Assembly: GCA_002315795.1 (NCBI GenBank)
Contig: DCIF01000112.1
Span: 355-7,583, forward strand
From: Bacteroidales bacterium UBA1733
Lineage (GTDB): Bacteria > Bacteroidota > Bacteroidia > Bacteroidales > UBA3663
Reading direction: 5' to 3'
Length of the DNA stretch: 7,229 nucleotides
Positions within the stretch are counted from its first letter, which is position 1; every line of letters begins with the position of its first letter. Made by a program: the position numbers and the translations under genes. Under the pieces are notes generated by a model, which was not told the DNA's origin, ran no database searches, and worked only from the letters and a program-made list of their open reading frames with translations. This document shows positions 5,574 through 7,229 of the stretch, piece after piece.

Positions 5574-6548
5574 TAATTCGTTGTAAAGTTTCTTCTCTTT
5601 CAGTTTCTTTGCACGCTTTTCCTTATCTTCCTTCAACTGCTCCTGAATCTCCTGTTGAGCCTTAATGCGCTTTTTTAGTTCTTTCTCTCGATTAGCACGA
5701 CGCTTTTCGTTCTCTTTCTGAGCTTTCTTAATGCGTTCCTCACGTTCCTTCGCTACACGCTGGCGATCTTCCTCTGTATAGCTTGGTTCCCAGGCATCGT
5801 CTTCATCAGTCGCAAGCGAGACACGCTCTTTGTTGTTATATTTCGAACCAGGACGATTCCACTGTCGCTGATGGAAATGGTAGGCAAAACCCGTATGTAG
5901 CTTTACGAAACCGCTTGTTGTCACACGGCTCTCCACACCATCATATCGGTCTTCGGTGAGCGTATAACTTCCTTCGAGCACCCAATCCCAACTAGGAGAG
6001 ATACGATAAGTGACCAGCAATCCGGCATGGGCTGCCCAACAGGTCTTATCCCAACAATCTACCGGATAATACTCCCAATCCTGCACCTTTACATGGTCGA
6101 AGTGGAAAGATTCCAGTGCACCGCCACCCACAAATGCTACGACATCGAACGAAGGACGATATTTTCTACGTGGGGTGAAGAGAGTAGTCAAGTCGATAAG
6201 AATATCACCAAAACCCGTCAATACATTGAAATCATATCTCGTATCGTAGGTCTCAGGGTCACCTTCACGCTGCGCCTTTCCCGGACGGCCATGCTGCGGA
6301 TTCAGTCCCAGACTCAAGCGGAAACCTAAGGCGCGATTGACGAACGTACCCAACTGCAATTCAGCACCCGGATAGTTTTTTAAGAAGTCATCGCTCGTCG
6401 CATTTTCTGCCAAACTATGAGTAACACCTGCCGAGACACCGATCCACCAGTCGTTCTTACGCATACTGCGTTTCTTCTCCTCCTGGGCCAACAGCATCGC
6501 ACAAGGCAACCACGCCAATAGTAAAAATAGTATTATTTTTTTCAACAT
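5571..6548 (-). CDS. Exported beta-barrel-like protein with charged helical tail
   Basis: A 325-residue protein whose family I do not recognise with certainty. The signal peptide (KK at 3-4, hydrophobic 5-20) probably ends at LLA/QE between residues 21 and 22. Residues from about 30 to 235 look like an outer-membrane beta-barrel, with strands such as DWWIGVSAGVTHS, GFRLSLGLNP, SFDVVAFVGGGAL, GLLVTYRISP and VKLHTGFAYHFH separated by polar loops, one holding two cysteines (DCWDKTCW). An acidic linker follows, and then about 68 residues (roughly 258-325) that are almost all Lys, Glu, Arg, Gln and Ala, surely helical and perhaps coiled-coil. Barrels of this style in Bacteroidetes often carry an OmpA peptidoglycan-binding domain instead. 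I moved the start from 6599 to ATG 6548, because the longer frame begins at the promoter and puts 17 residues before the signal peptide. It has its own promoter and terminator, so it is probably a single-gene unit. Confidence 0.75.
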   Translation of the reverse strand: MLKKIILFLLLAWLPCAMLLAQEEKKRSMRKNDWWIGVSAGVTHSLAENATSDDFLKNYPGAELQLGTFVNRALGFRLSLGLNPQHGRPGKAQREGDPETYDTRYDFNVLTGFGDILIDLTTLFTPRRKYRPSFDVVAFVGGGALESFHFDHVKVQDWEYYPVDCWDKTCWAAHAGLLVTYRISPSWDWVLEGSYTLTEDRYDGVESRVTTSGFVKLHTGFAYHFHQRQWNRPGSKYNNKERVSLATDEDDAWEPSYTEEDRQRVAKEREERIKKAQKENEKRRANREKELKKRIKAQQEIQEQLKEDKEKRAKKLKEKKLYNEL

Positions 6549-6568
6549 ATATAGCAAGTTATTGCGTG

Positions 6569-6600
6569 CAAAAATACTTATAATTTTCGACAATCGCAAA
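6569..6600 (-). promoter_or_regulatory. Promoter of the barrel-like protein gene
   Basis: On the minus strand TTTG (6597-6600) is followed after 20 bases by TATTTTTG (6569-6576), a good match to the Bacteroidetes consensus. Transcription should start near 6563, leaving a leader of about 15 nt before the ATG at 6548, with no Shine-Dalgarno. The promoter lies 43 nt beyond the stop of the upstream glycosyltransferase gene, so the barrel gene can be expressed independently of it. The longer frame starting at 6599 would begin within this promoter and is therefore unlikely. Confidence 0.7.
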
Positions 6601-6643
6601 TTTCACGACAAAAAACTACCAAATCTCGCACTTCTCACCTCTT

Positions 6644-7229
6644 TCAGTGCTTCTCACTTAAGACTTTTGAGTAGAATTCATAAAGTTTTGACCGAACGAA
6701 ACTCTGCTCATATCTTTCTGCTACGATCTCCTGAGCCCGTTTTCCCATCTTCCGACGTTCTTCCTCATGCTCCAACATCCAGACCATGGCCTCGTATAGC
6801 GCATCAGCATCCTTAGAAGGAATCACAATGCCATTCTCTCCGCTAGAGACAATCTCCCGGCTGCCATTGATATCAGTGACGATCGAAGCCAATTCCATTG
6901 CCCCGGCCTCAAGAACCGTATTCGGGAAACCCTCACGATAAGAAGGGAAAACGAAACAATCAGCAGCCGCATAATATGCGAGCAATGCATCTCCTGATTT
7001 CGGACCTTCCAGACAAATCTCTGGCGTAGTCTCAATCAGCTGACGAGTTTCTGGTGATACCGGGTCCAGATGATTCTCGTCCCATCCCACCAATTCCAGT
7101 TTTACCGGTGCCGGATTTTCTATTTGCTTTTTATTGTTTAGTATTTTAACGAACGCGTGAATGAGTTCGTTGACCCCCTTATCCCCCACGATTCTTCCAA
7201 CAAACAGGAACGTAAATGGTTTCTTAGCA
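6644..7229 (-). CDS. Family 4 glycosyltransferase, C-terminal part
   Basis: The last 194 residues of a GT-B, retaining family 4 glycosyltransferase; the 5' half lies beyond the right edge, where the frame is still open. The visible part begins at the linker into the C-terminal donor-binding domain, TFLFVGRIVGDKGVNEL, the typical GRI..KG motif. It continues through LELVGWD and FVFPSYREGFPNTVLEAG, with the EX7E signature encoded at 6908-6934, then GSREIV, GENGIVIPSKD and a C-terminal helix that crosses back over the N-terminal domain. A GTG at 7187-7189 can be read as a start but falls inside this conserved core and is not the real one. Such enzymes build capsule, exopolysaccharide or O-antigen chains from nucleotide sugars; the donor cannot be deduced. 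It may be the last gene of a polysaccharide cluster to the right. No convincing terminator follows the stop. Confidence 0.92.
   Translation of the reverse strand, partial: AKKPFTFLFVGRIVGDKGVNELIHAFVKILNNKKQIENPAPVKLELVGWDENHLDPVSPETRQLIETTPEICLEGPKSGDALLAYYAAADCFVFPSYREGFPNTVLEAGAMELASIVTDINGSREIVSSGENGIVIPSKDADALYEAMVWMLEHEEERRKMGKRAQEIVAERYEQSFVRSKLYEFYSKVLSEKH

Noticed and set aside
6612..6657. Possible terminator after the GT4 gene: weak GCACT/AGTGC hairpin and a later T-run, with a repeated CTTCTCAC (6631-6638 and 6650-6657)
   Set aside because: The stem is only five pairs with a large loop that includes coding sequence, and the T-run is too far away; the 8-nt direct repeat may be chance.

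Overview
The window looks like chromosomal DNA from a Bacteroidales bacterium, most likely Prevotellaceae (Prevotella/Segatella-like). This is a judgement from remembered families, not a search. The reasons are: promoters of the Bacteroidetes type (TTTG, 19-20 bp, TAnnTTTG); A-rich leaders without Shine-Dalgarno sequences in front of almost every gene; DUF4199, DUF6452 and DUF6048 proteins, which I associate with Bacteroidetes; and a class B aspartate transcarbamoylase encoded as pyrB-pyrI.

Layout. Bases 1-150 are a divergent control region. A strong leftward promoter (30-60) serves a gene that lies off the left edge, and a rightward -7 element (121-128) serves the main operon. From 151 to 5437 seven genes run on the + strand, almost without gaps: a DUF4199 membrane protein, a polyprenyl-phosphate-type family 2 glycosyltransferase, a DUF6452 lipoprotein, a DUF6048 exported protein, an ApbE-type FAD:protein FMN transferase, pyrB and pyrI. 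Junctions are overlaps of 20, 14 and 4 nt or gaps of 6-39 nt, so they are probably co-transcribed. Bases 5438-5570 separate convergent genes and hold a nested inverted repeat that contains a hairpin terminator. On the - strand follow a signal-peptide protein with a predicted beta-barrel and a long lysine/glutamate/arginine-rich tail (5571-6548), its own promoter (6569-6600), and the C-terminal half of a GT4 glycosyltransferase (6644 to the right edge).

How the genes work together. PyrB and PyrI make carbamoyl-aspartate, the committed step of pyrimidine synthesis. ApbE attaches FMN to exported or membrane flavoproteins such as Nqr/Rnf subunits. The GT2 enzyme probably loads a sugar onto a lipid carrier, and the DUF proteins belong to the envelope. 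Apart from pyrimidines feeding UDP-sugars, I see no evidence for one shared pathway. I found no phage, transposase, CRISPR, toxin-antitoxin or defence genes, no tRNA or rRNA, and no broken genes. The most unusual items are the intergenic inverted repeat bounded by the two stop codons, the isolated strong Shine-Dalgarno of pyrI, and the barrel protein with a charged tail.
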